Assembly (NCBI RefSeq): GCF_018742245.1
Contig: NZ_CP036132.1
Span: 4,831,001-4,895,000, forward strand
Origin: Bacillus mycoides
GTDB taxonomy: Bacteria > Bacillota > Bacilli > Bacillales > Bacillaceae_G
Reading direction: 5' to 3'
Length of the DNA stretch: 64,000 bases
Below, piece after piece: positions 1-7,744 of the stretch. Below the pieces are notes generated by a model. The model made no database searches and was not told the origin of the DNA. It saw only the letters and a program-made list of their open reading frames with translations. The position numbers and the translations under genes were made by a program. How positions within the stretch are numbered: position 1 is the first letter of the stretch; every line of letters begins with the position of its first letter.

Positions 1-231
1 ATTACATAACCTTCACCTAATATTTACACCAGATTAACGAAACATCTTTATAATAAAATATGCAAACAAGGTTCCACATATTTCTTATCTCTCATCTTCA
101 ATAAGATCCCTTAGAGAAATATGCGCATCATTTGTTTTCAACTTTCTTATAATTGTCTTTCCAAGTGTTTTGTTTGCATAAATGAAACCTTTAAAGACGA
201 TGTCCCTATGAAAGATAGCTACCCTCCTTGT

Positions 232-264
232 GCAACATTCCATACGAATGTTGCTTTTTTTTTT
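232..264 (+). terminator. Intrinsic terminator without a visible upstream gene
   Basis: A 9-bp stem (GCAACATTC / GAATGTTGC) with a 5-nt loop is followed by ten T. It reads as a plus-strand terminator. No plus-strand gene lies upstream inside the window, so it ends either a gene to the left of position 1 or a small untranslated transcript. Confidence 0.7.
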
Positions 265-441
265 CAAAAAGCAGGATTCTTATTTCTCATTTTCGAATTT
301 GTATATACAAAATGCTATAAGTCACCACTACTTCTCTATGATTTGCAAATAAATACATATACGTCGTATGAAGAGAATTGCTTACATAAAAATAACTAGA
401 GTGCTTTTTATTCATGTACTAACGAAAGGATGGGACGAAAA

Positions 442-1314
442 TTGGCATACGAAAGATTTGTACTATGGAATGATGCAGTTATTGATACAACGAAACATCG
501 CGCGTACATAGAACTTGAAGAAAGAGGTTTACAATTTGGCGATGGCGTTTATGAAGTTATTCGCCTCTATAACGGAAACTTTCACTTATTAGACCCACAT
601 TTAACAAGATTATATCGATCCATGGAAGAAATAGAGTTATCACTCCCTTTCTCAAAAGCCGAACTCATCACCTTGCTCTACAAATTAATTGAAAACAATA
701 ATTTCCACGAAGACGGAACCATTTACTTACAAGTATCTCGTGGTGTACAAGCTCGAGCACATGCATTCTCATATGACACAACTCCGACAATCTATGCTTA
801 TATTTCAAAAAAGGAAAGACCAGCTTTATGGATTGAATACGGTGTACGTGCTATATCAGAACCTGATACGCGCTGGCTCCGCTGTGATATTAAATCGCTA
901 AATTTATTACCAAATGTATTAGCTTATACGAAAGCTGAGCGCAAAGGTTGTAAAGAAGCACTTCTCGTACGAAATGGTATTGTAACTGAAGGTAGCCACT
1001 CTAACTTTTTTCTCATAAAAAACGGAACACTGTATACTCATCCAGCCAATCACCTTATTTTAAACGGCATTATTCGTCAGTACGTCCTTTCTTTAGCTAA
1101 CACTCTTCAACTTCCTGTACAAGAAGAGCTTTTCAGCGTTCGCGATGTTTATCAAGCAGATGAGTGCTTCTTTACGGGAACGACTATTGAAATTTTGCCG
1201 ATGACCCATCTCGATGGAACTGCGATTCAAGATGGTCAAGTTGGCCCTATCACCAAATTACTACAAAGGTCATTTTCTCAAAGCCTTTTAAAATCCAACA
1301 GCACATCTTCCTAA
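442..1314 (+). CDS. dat: D-amino acid (D-alanine) aminotransferase
   Basis: This is a fold-type IV PLP aminotransferase that interconverts D-alanine and D-glutamate with their 2-oxo acids, supplying D-amino acids for peptidoglycan. The protein is about 290 residues, normal for Dat. Visible family features are the N-terminal LQFGDGVYEV segment, the PLP lysine in RCDIKSLNLLPN, the VTEGSHSNFF segment and the phosphate-binding FFTGTTIEI near the C terminus. An ATG at 430 lies directly on the AAAGGA sequence, whereas a TTG at 442 lies a normal distance after AAAGGATGG and gives the usual N terminus (M)AYERFVLWN, so TTG at 442 is preferred. It has its own downstream terminator and appears monocistronic. 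Confidence 0.93.
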   Translation: MAYERFVLWNDAVIDTTKHRAYIELEERGLQFGDGVYEVIRLYNGNFHLLDPHLTRLYRSMEEIELSLPFSKAELITLLYKLIENNNFHEDGTIYLQVSRGVQARAHAFSYDTTPTIYAYISKKERPALWIEYGVRAISEPDTRWLRCDIKSLNLLPNVLAYTKAERKGCKEALLVRNGIVTEGSHSNFFLIKNGTLYTHPANHLILNGIIRQYVLSLANTLQLPVQEELFSVRDVYQADECFFTGTTIEILPMTHLDGTAIQDGQVGPITKLLQRSFSQSLLKSNSTSS

Positions 1315-1363
1315 ATACGAATAATCTTCTCATTTCTCGCATCAAATATATGTATTTAAATGG

Positions 1364-1397
1364 AAATCAAGGTGTGGATTTATGCCTTGATTTTTTC
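1364..1397 (+). terminator. Terminator after dat
   Basis: ATCAAGG and CCTTGAT arms close a loop of about 11 nt and are followed by a T-rich run. Confidence 0.6.
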
Positions 1398-1524
1398 TTG
1401 TAATCTTTTTGTCATATTCAGATTCCCACATAAGTCTTGACAGTAATCGACATGCTCTTTAGAATTTTTAACAGTTGGTAAATATTTCTTAACTACATTA
1501 CAGACAGAAAGGAATCGAAAAATC

Positions 1525-3258
1525 ATGAAAAAATACCTTGCCGGTCTTGCGGCAGTGTCTGTAGCAGGAGGAGCAGCCCCTACACTTGATAGCGTTCAAG
1601 CTGCCCCTGAACAAAACACACAAAAAGCTGCTACACAAACTGTCCAAGCTTCCGCATCAAACAGTTCATCATATACGGTGAATGCTAGCGTGCTACATGT
1701 TCGCGCAGGATCAAGTACTTCTCACGACGTCATCTCTCGCGTTTATAATGGTCAATCATTAAACGTAATTGGAGAAGAAAATGGTTGGTTCAAAATTAAC
1801 CATAATGGACAAACAGGCTATGTTAGTGGCGAATTTGTATCAAAAAATGGTGCAAAAACAAATAACAATGTAAGTACAGGTGGCAACAATAAAGTTACTG
1901 CTGATGTATTACGTGTACGTACAGCTCCTAACACTTCTAGTTCTGTTGCAGGACGTGTATATGAAGGACAAACTTTAAACGTAATTGGAGAAGAAAATGG
2001 TTGGGTGAAAATCAACCATAACGGACAAACTGGTTATGTTAGTAGCCAATTTGTATCAGGCGCTTCTTCAAATACTGGCTCTACAAGCAATAACAACAAT
2101 AGTAACAATGAAGCAACTGTTCAACCAGCAAGCGGAAACTATACAGTAAATGTATCTTCCCTTCGCGTTCGTACAGGTCCTAGCACTTCTCATCCAACTG
2201 TAGGTTCTGTTAAACAAGGACAAGTAGTACAAGTTGTAGGCGAAGTTCAAGATTGGTTCAAAATCAATTACGCAGGACAAACAGCTTACTTAAGCAAAGA
2301 CTACGTAACAAAAGGCGGCTCTAACGAAAACGTTACTCAAGGTAACAACCAAGAGCAAAATAATAATGGAACTGTTCAAACTGGTGGTACTTACGTCGTT
2401 AACGCAACATCTCTACGTGTTCGTACAGGCCCTGCTGCTTACCATAGTGTAATTGGCGGCGTGTTAAATGGTACAACATTAAACGTAGTTGGATCTGAAA
2501 ACGGCTGGTTTAAAGTAAACTACCAAGGAAAAACAGGCTATGTTAGTAGCGAATTTGTAAAATTCGTTAAAGGTGGCACTGCTACTCCTGAACAACCGAA
2601 ACAACCTGATCAAGGTGCAATTGGCGACTACTACATTAATGCTTCTGCACTAAATGTACGTAGCGGCGAAGGTACAAATTATAGAATCATAGGCGCACTT
2701 CCACAAGGACAGAAGGTTCAAGTAATCTCTGAAAACTCTGGATGGAGTAAAATTAACTACAACGGTCAAACTGGTTACATCGGAACACGTTTCCTATCTA
2801 AAACACCAGTTGGTGGCGCAGTAGATAATAAGCCTAACGACAACCAAAATAACAATCAAAATAATAACAACAATAACAATAACACTAATAATAGCGGTGA
2901 CAGTTCTTCTCTACTTGCATACGCGAAATCTATGCAAGGCGTACCATACGTTTGGGGCGGTACTTCTGCTAATGGTGTTGACTGCAGTGGTTATATCTAC
3001 CACGTATTTAAGAAATTTGGTCATAACATTAGCCGCCAAAGTGTTGCTGGATATTGGAGCAGCTTATCACAAACTTCAAATCCACAACCAGGTGACTTAA
3101 TTTATTTCAAAGACACTTATAAAAAAGGCCCTTCTCACATGGGTATCTACCTTGGCGGGGGATCATTTATCCAATCTGGAGATAAAGGTGTAGCAATCGC
3201 TTCATTAAACAATTCTTATTGGAAAAGCCATTTCTTAGGGTATACGAAAGCACCTTAA
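1525..3258 (+). CDS. Secreted cell-wall hydrolase, five SH3b domains plus NlpC/P60
   Basis: This is a secreted peptidoglycan endopeptidase of 577 residues, predicted to cut stem peptides outside the membrane. A signal peptide ends near residue 26 (SVQA before APEQ). Five bacterial SH3 domains follow at roughly residues 50-107, 122-178, 205-264, 289-347 and 370-430, each with an LxVR...G...NGWxKI...GxxGYV pattern. They are separated by Asn/Gly/Thr-rich linkers and an Asn-rich stretch near 435-455. The C-terminal NlpC/P60 domain (about 458-577) has the catalytic Cys in GVDCSGY and the His in SHMGIYLGG; the third polar position appears to be the Gln of FIQSGD. An AAAGGA sequence precedes the ATG. 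It has its own terminator. The family is recognised; the exact orthologue name is not. Confidence 0.92.
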   Translation: MKKYLAGLAAVSVAGGAAPTLDSVQAAPEQNTQKAATQTVQASASNSSSYTVNASVLHVRAGSSTSHDVISRVYNGQSLNVIGEENGWFKINHNGQTGYVSGEFVSKNGAKTNNNVSTGGNNKVTADVLRVRTAPNTSSSVAGRVYEGQTLNVIGEENGWVKINHNGQTGYVSSQFVSGASSNTGSTSNNNNSNNEATVQPASGNYTVNVSSLRVRTGPSTSHPTVGSVKQGQVVQVVGEVQDWFKINYAGQTAYLSKDYVTKGGSNENVTQGNNQEQNNNGTVQTGGTYVVNATSLRVRTGPAAYHSVIGGVLNGTTLNVVGSENGWFKVNYQGKTGYVSSEFVKFVKGGTATPEQPKQPDQGAIGDYYINASALNVRSGEGTNYRIIGALPQGQKVQVISENSGWSKINYNGQTGYIGTRFLSKTPVGGAVDNKPNDNQNNNQNNNNNNNNTNNSGDSSSLLAYAKSMQGVPYVWGGTSANGVDCSGYIYHVFKKFGHNISRQSVAGYWSSLSQTSNPQPGDLIYFKDTYKKGPSHMGIYLGGGSFIQSGDKGVAIASLNNSYWKSHFLGYTKAP

Positions 3259-3269
3259 GTTATAGTTTC

Positions 3270-3304
3270 AGAGCCTTCTAGTTTACTAGAAGGCTCTTTT
3301 TATT
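3270..3304 (+). terminator. Terminator after the NlpC/P60 gene
   Basis: A 12-bp stem (AGAGCCTTCTAG / CTAGAAGGCTCT) with a TTTA loop and T run. Confidence 0.85.
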
Positions 3305-3399
3305 ATGCGTTCCCTATATCCCCCTCCTGTTACTCTCTATCCACGAAAAAATAATGTATCCATTTTCCTATTTCGTACACTATATTCCATAAAAATTGT

Positions 3400-3543
3400 C
3401 CAAAACGTTATCATAATGAATATATTTCCACAAAAAACATAACCTATTTCATGTCAATTCATTTCATATGTGTTTTTTCAAAGAATTTTCTTTTTATTTA
3501 AACTTTTCGTTAGACGTTTGACCTCCGATGTCCATTATGATAA
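3400..3543 (+). promoter_or_regulatory. nupC upstream region with a widely spaced 11-bp inverted repeat
   Basis: The 320-bp gap before nupC contains TTATCATAATG at 3409-3419 and its exact reverse complement CATTATGATAA at 3533-3543. The first copy overlaps CCAAAACGTTATCA (3400-3413), which fits the CcpA cre consensus except for its first two bases. Such an arrangement could serve a repressor that loops DNA, but no known operator is recognised. No riboswitch fold was evident. Confidence 0.35.
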
Positions 3544-3624
3544 GTTACTTAAGATGTTATATTCGCAAAAGTATAGACAACTGGTTTATACACTTTTTTA
3601 CTATGAGAAAGGAGCATACACTGC

Positions 3625-4836
3625 ATGAATATTTTATGGGGAATTGGCGGCGTGATTGGAGTATTAGCAATCGCTTTCTTATTATCTTCCAACCGCAAAG
3701 CTATTAATTGGCGCACAATTTTAATCGCGCTAGCATTACAAATGACATTTTCATTTATTGTATTACGATGGGATGCTGGAAAAGCAGGCTTAAAAATTGC
3801 TGCTGACGGTGTTCAAGGATTAATCAATTTTTCTTACGAGGGAATTAAGTTCGTTGCTGGGGATTTAGTCAACGCAAAAGGACCTTGGGGATTTATCTTC
3901 GTTATTCAAGCACTACTTCCAATTGTATTTATTAGTTCATTAGTTGCAATCTTATATTACTTAGGTATTATGCAGAAATTAGTTAGTTTCATTGGTGGTG
4001 CATTAAGTAAACTTCTTGGAACTTCTAAGGCAGAAAGCTTAAATGCAGTAACGACTGTATTTTTAGGACAAACAGAAGCACCAATTTTAATTAAACCTTA
4101 CTTAGCACGTTTAACTAACAGTGAGTTCTTCACTATTATGGTAAGTGGTATGACAGCTGTTGCCGGATCGGTTCTTGTCGGCTATGCAGCGATGGGCATT
4201 CCGTTAGAGCATTTATTAGCAGCAGCAATTATGGCAGCTCCATCAAGTTTATTAATTGCAAAACTAATTATGCCAGAAACAGAAAAAGTAGATAATAACG
4301 TTGAACTTTCTACAGAACGTGAAGATGCGAACGTTATTGACGCAGCTGCACGCGGTGCATCTGAAGGTATGCAACTTGTTATTAACGTAGCCGCAATGTT
4401 AATGGCTTTCATCGCATTAATCGCTTTATTAAATGGTCTATTAGGATGGGTTGGTTCTTGGTTCGATATTAAACTTAGCCTTGATTTAATCTTCGGTTAC
4501 TTACTATCACCATTTGCAATCTTAATCGGTGTTTCACCAGGCGAAGCCGTGCAAGCAGCAAGTTTCATCGGTCAAAAACTTGCAATCAACGAATTCGTTG
4601 CATATGCAAACTTAGGACCACACATGGCAGAGTTATCTGCAAAAACAAATATGATTTTAACATTCGCAATCTGTGGTTTTGCAAACTTCTCTTCTATCGC
4701 AATTCAATTAGGTGTAACAGGAACGTTAGCTCCTACTCGCCGTAAACAAATTGCACAATTAGGGATTAAAGCAGTTATCGCTGGTACACTAGCGAACTTC
4801 TTAAACGCAGCAGTTGCAGGTATGATGTTCCTATAA
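3625..4836 (+). CDS. nupC: Concentrative nucleoside transporter (NupC, CNT family)
   Basis: This is a 403-residue inner-membrane transporter that imports nucleosides with a cation gradient. It has the CNT arrangement: N-terminal hydrophobic helices, the conserved FLGQTEAPILIKPY segment in the middle, then the Nup_gate helices and a C-terminal CNT domain with the ICGFANFSSIAIQLG motif typical of the family. Length matches B. subtilis NupC. AGAAAGGAGCA precedes the ATG. It is flanked by terminators, so it is transcribed alone. The upstream region has a cre-like site and an inverted repeat that may be regulatory. Confidence 0.95.
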   Translation: MNILWGIGGVIGVLAIAFLLSSNRKAINWRTILIALALQMTFSFIVLRWDAGKAGLKIAADGVQGLINFSYEGIKFVAGDLVNAKGPWGFIFVIQALLPIVFISSLVAILYYLGIMQKLVSFIGGALSKLLGTSKAESLNAVTTVFLGQTEAPILIKPYLARLTNSEFFTIMVSGMTAVAGSVLVGYAAMGIPLEHLLAAAIMAAPSSLLIAKLIMPETEKVDNNVELSTEREDANVIDAAARGASEGMQLVINVAAMLMAFIALIALLNGLLGWVGSWFDIKLSLDLIFGYLLSPFAILIGVSPGEAVQAASFIGQKLAINEFVAYANLGPHMAELSAKTNMILTFAICGFANFSSIAIQLGVTGTLAPTRRKQIAQLGIKAVIAGTLANFLNAAVAGMMFL

Positions 4837-4844
4837 ATTCATGA

Positions 4845-4876
4845 AAGCCTCCTTTTTAAAAAGGAGGCTTTTTTAT
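4845..4876 (+). terminator. Terminator after nupC
   Basis: A perfect 13-bp hairpin (AAGCCTCCTTTTT / AAAAAGGAGGCTT) is followed by a T run. Confidence 0.88.
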
Positions 4877-5096
4877 ATAGTATAAACATAATTTTTATAT
4901 ATATTAAACCCTTTATGTCTAGATGTATAGACAATATGTTACAATAATTAGTATGTCTGTTTATTTTTTCTTGTACAAGAGGGATACTACTTGATGTCGC
5001 TCGCTAAAAAAGGACTTCCAGCTACATGGTCCATTTCTTAATAATTGTGCATACTACAAATATCCAGCACGAATTATCTTTAAGGAGGAACGTTTC

Positions 5097-5852
5097 GTGA
5101 AAGATAAGTCCTATAAAGTCCTCTCTATGTGGATTTTACAAATTTTATTTTATTTTACTACTGTACATGTGACGAAATATGAGCACGCGCTCATTTTTAC
5201 AATTATATATGTCATCATAAATGTACTATTCCTATTTTTAGCTGATAAAACAGCATTTATTTTCTTCATACTGGGAACCATTATTTCAGTATTCTATTTA
5301 TTTTATGAAGCATGGCTTCACTTATGGAGTACATCAGATCAATGGGAATATATTATTACCCACTTCCTGATGGCAGCTAACTTCTTCATTGTTTATATTT
5401 CAACCCATCTATTAAAAAAGGTTATCCTTAAAAATAAAGAGTTAACTGAACGAGTGAGAGTGCTTGAGCAATACATTGGAGAATCAAAATTATTAACAAG
5501 ACAAGAATTCGAAAGACGACAAGCATTATTAACAACTGCGATGAATCGTCGTAATGAAACAGGAATTATCATTTTCTTCGATTTCACTTCCTTTAGTAAA
5601 TATACAAAGGAAAGCGTCATGGATCGTGTAGCTTCATTATTAGTTGATACAGTCAGAACTGACTTTGACCTTGCTGCTGAATATGACAGCAACACATTAG
5701 TCATTTTATTACAAAACACAAATAAAGCCGGTGCTGACATTGTAATGAACCGTCTACATCCAAAAATGAAGCAATGGCTTGCTACTGAAGCAATTCAAGA
5801 TATTAAAATAAAACGAGAACAAATCAATACCAAAGGACATACCCCACTATGA
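5097..5852 (+). CDS. Membrane protein with a degenerate GGDEF domain
   Basis: This 251-residue protein starts with a GTG after AAGGAGGAACGTTTC. Residues 1 to about 110 are four to five membrane segments, followed by a short coiled coil (about 110-135). The rest has the outline of a GGDEF domain: the opening FFDFTSFSKYTKE resembles the metal-binding 'D-x-D-x-F-K-x-x-N' start, but the signature position in AAEYDSNTLVILL reads DSNTL instead of GGDEF. Diguanylate cyclase activity is therefore unlikely. The inhibitory-site Asp is kept (TDFD), but the Arg is one residue out of place. The stop overlaps the start of the glycosyltransferase (ATGA). The layout resembles B. subtilis YdaK, a degenerate GGDEF receptor in a polysaccharide operon. 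A regulatory role for the partner synthase is inferred. Confidence 0.75.
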   Translation: MKDKSYKVLSMWILQILFYFTTVHVTKYEHALIFTIIYVIINVLFLFLADKTAFIFFILGTIISVFYLFYEAWLHLWSTSDQWEYIITHFLMAANFFIVYISTHLLKKVILKNKELTERVRVLEQYIGESKLLTRQEFERRQALLTTAMNRRNETGIIIFFDFTSFSKYTKESVMDRVASLLVDTVRTDFDLAAEYDSNTLVILLQNTNKAGADIVMNRLHPKMKQWLATEAIQDIKIKREQINTKGHTPL

Positions 5853-7150
5853 TGACACTCGTTATGCTTCTTTTATTTATTTTGTTTTGTGTACTTGTTT
5901 TCTGGATCAGCATCACATTTTCAATTAAATATGTATTGATTTTTACGGCCTTTCTATTCTCTGCTTTACTCGTTTATTACTCTTTCTTAACAATTGCGGG
6001 CTTAATTCATCGAAATAGTAAACGAAAAGATCGTACGCTAGAACATTATCCAAGTGTAGATATTTTAATACCCGCTCATAATGAAGGGGTTGTTATTAAA
6101 GATACATTGGAAGCGATGGCAAAGATTGAATACCCAGGCAAACTAAACGTTTATTTATTAAACGATAACTCTCAAGATGAAACACCTGAAATTGGCGATG
6201 ATTTCGACAGAGCTTATGCTCATATTCATCACATTCGTGTACCACCTGGCGAACCGAAAGGAAAATCGCGTGTATTAAACTACGGCCTTAGCATTTCGGA
6301 TGGTGAATATTTCTGTGTTTACGATGCAGATAATCAACCTGAACCACATGCACTGCGAATGCTCGTAGAACATGCTGAAACAACAAAGGATGCCGTTGGA
6401 GCAGTTGGACACGTTCGTACAGTAAATGAAAAAAGAAATTGGCTTACACGAATGATTTCATTAGAATTTCAGATTTTCCAGCTCCTTATGCAATCTGGAC
6501 GCTGGCTATTATTCCAAACAGGTTCACTAACCGGAACAAATATGCTTCTTCGTCGTTCCGCATTAGAAGAACTTGGCGGCTATGACCCTTATGCAATCGC
6601 AGAGGATGCCGAATTAACATTAAGAATTACCCAAAAGGGCTATCTCTTACCAATCGTCCCGGAATCGATTACATGGGAACAAGAACCTGAGCATTTAAAC
6701 ATTCTTATTAAACAGCGTACACGTTGGCTTCAAGGAAACTTATACATTTTAGAAAAAATGTTTTCTTCGTTAAGCTTCTTTAAAGGAAAACTTCTCGTCC
6801 ATTCCTTACAACAAGTTTTAGTGTATGTCGTATTTTGGCTATTCCTGATCATTTCAAACGTTTGGTTTGTAATTGGACTGCTCGGCATATTCCAAATTCA
6901 ATATAGCATTCCATTACTATTTATGTGGTATGTCGCATATATTACATATGTTTCTCAATTATTTAGTGCCCAGAGCGTCGAACGAACCTTTACACCGACC
7001 AACATTTTCATAAGCGTCATTATGTACTTTACGTACGCACAGCTCTTTACGTATTTGTTTATTCGCAGTCTCATTCTTTACTTACGCGCAAAGAGCAAGA
7101 AACAAGTAATTGGTTGGGATAAAACAGTACGATTTAAAAAAGAAAAATAG
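5849..7150 (+). CDS. Processive membrane glycosyltransferase, GT2 family
   Basis: This is a 433-residue family 2 glycosyltransferase with two N-terminal and several C-terminal membrane helices, as in cellulose, hyaluronan and poly-N-acetylglucosamine synthases. Visible catalytic features are the nucleotide-binding ILIPAHNEG and LLNDNSQDET, the DxD in YDADNQPEPHA, the acidic YAIAEDAELTLRI (TED equivalent), and the processivity motif QRTRWLQGN. It probably polymerises a sugar nucleotide and extrudes the chain. The start codon overlaps the stop of the degenerate GGDEF gene, so the two are translationally coupled. The product polymer cannot be read from the sequence. Confidence 0.88.
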   Translation: MMTLVMLLLFILFCVLVFWISITFSIKYVLIFTAFLFSALLVYYSFLTIAGLIHRNSKRKDRTLEHYPSVDILIPAHNEGVVIKDTLEAMAKIEYPGKLNVYLLNDNSQDETPEIGDDFDRAYAHIHHIRVPPGEPKGKSRVLNYGLSISDGEYFCVYDADNQPEPHALRMLVEHAETTKDAVGAVGHVRTVNEKRNWLTRMISLEFQIFQLLMQSGRWLLFQTGSLTGTNMLLRRSALEELGGYDPYAIAEDAELTLRITQKGYLLPIVPESITWEQEPEHLNILIKQRTRWLQGNLYILEKMFSSLSFFKGKLLVHSLQQVLVYVVFWLFLIISNVWFVIGLLGIFQIQYSIPLLFMWYVAYITYVSQLFSAQSVERTFTPTNIFISVIMYFTYAQLFTYLFIRSLILYLRAKSKKQVIGWDKTVRFKKEK

Positions 7151-7158
7151 ATTTCATT

Positions 7159-7202
7159 AAAAAATAAGCACAGAGCGCCGTATGCTCTGTGCTTATTTTT
7201 TA
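7159..7202. terminator. Bidirectional terminator
   Basis: A long stem (AAAATAAGCACAGAGC / GCTCTGTGCTTATTTT) has A runs on one side and T runs on the other. It can end the glycosyltransferase operon on plus and the small minus-strand transcription unit at 7304-7526. Confidence 0.88.
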
Positions 7203-7303
7203 CCGTAATACTATATATCAGACAATACCCCTTAGCAGAAAGTTATTTCACGTCCATCCCCCAACGAACGATCGACCTTCATTTATATACGAAAAAGTGA
7301 TTG

Positions 7304-7438
7304 CTATTTTTGTAGAACCAATTGCTTCTCTTGATGCTCTTTACGAGTTTCAGTCTTCGGTTCCGTGCTTTCTTGGGCATTTCGATGTGCCACACGTTTC
7401 AAGCAAATATGCTTCCACTTTCTTTCGTAACGTTTCAT
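7304..7438 (-). CDS. Probable small basic protein, 44 residues
   Basis: A 44-codon frame, MKRYERKWKHICLKRVAHR at its start and LVLQK at its end, encodes a very hydrophilic, Lys/Arg/Glu/Gln-rich peptide without a signal or membrane segment. AAGGGGGA lies upstream, though the gap of 12 nt to the ATG is long. In favour of a real gene are a near-consensus SigA promoter upstream and a strong terminator downstream. An imperfect inverted repeat at 7462-7486 (GCGATTT / AAATCGC) lies in its leader. The alternative is a small RNA without translation. No family is recognised. Confidence 0.42.
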   Translation of the reverse strand: MKRYERKWKHICLKRVAHRNAQESTEPKTETRKEHQEKQLVLQK

Positions 7439-7497
7439 TATTCTAGTTGTCCCCCTTGAATGCGATTTAAAACTATTTGAAATCGCTTACAGGAAAT

Positions 7498-7526
7498 AAT
7501 ATAGCACATATACATAAAAGTGACAA
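7498..7526 (-). promoter_or_regulatory. SigA-type promoter of the small minus-strand unit
   Basis: On the minus strand TTGTCA (7521-7526) and TATATT (7498-7503) are separated by exactly 17 bp. This is a near-consensus vegetative promoter pointing to the 44-codon frame at 7304-7438. Confidence 0.65.
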
Positions 7527-7677
7527 CACATTTCCGACATATTTTTGTCACAAATATGAATATAATGTGTAAAATATCGGATATTGTCGAACTATATCGA
7601 TTTTTCTTTTTAAATTACCGATATCTATAGTATTCCGCAACAAAGTAATGCTTTTCCTACAATAGTATAGAACAGTG

Positions 7678-7706
7678 AAAAAGGACTGCCGACATTCGAC
7701 AGTCCT
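7678..7706 (-). terminator. Terminator after the BCCT transporter gene
   Basis: On the minus strand GGACTGTCGA pairs with TCGGCAGTCC with one mismatch, followed by a T run. Confidence 0.7.
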
Positions 7707-7744
7707 AATACTATTTATATATGCAGGATTTTTTTCTTCTATTA

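Noticed and set aside
85..267. Minus-strand open frame of about 60 codons with AAGGAGG inside it
   Set aside because: The AAGGAGG sequence is followed by no ATG, GTG or TTG at usable distance, and the only starts lie upstream of it within or next to the terminator hairpin. Coding-like composition is present but insufficient.
121..399. Plus-strand open frame upstream of dat
   Set aside because: It runs through the strong terminator at 232-264, has no ribosome binding site and an unlikely Cys/Phe/Tyr-rich composition.
3301..3624. Purine-type riboswitch before nupC
   Set aside because: The conserved core sequences of that aptamer were not found.
4994..5041. 15-codon frame upstream of the degenerate GGDEF gene
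   Set aside because: An AGAGGG lies 10 nt before its ATG, but the frame is too short to judge and no leader-peptide logic or hairpin follows.
4900..5096. Cyclic-di-GMP riboswitch before the degenerate GGDEF operon
   Set aside because: The conserved GEMM core was not found, although the genes would make it plausible.
7189..7446. Plus-strand 85-codon frame
   Set aside because: It begins inside a terminator hairpin and is antisense to the better supported minus-strand 44-codon gene.
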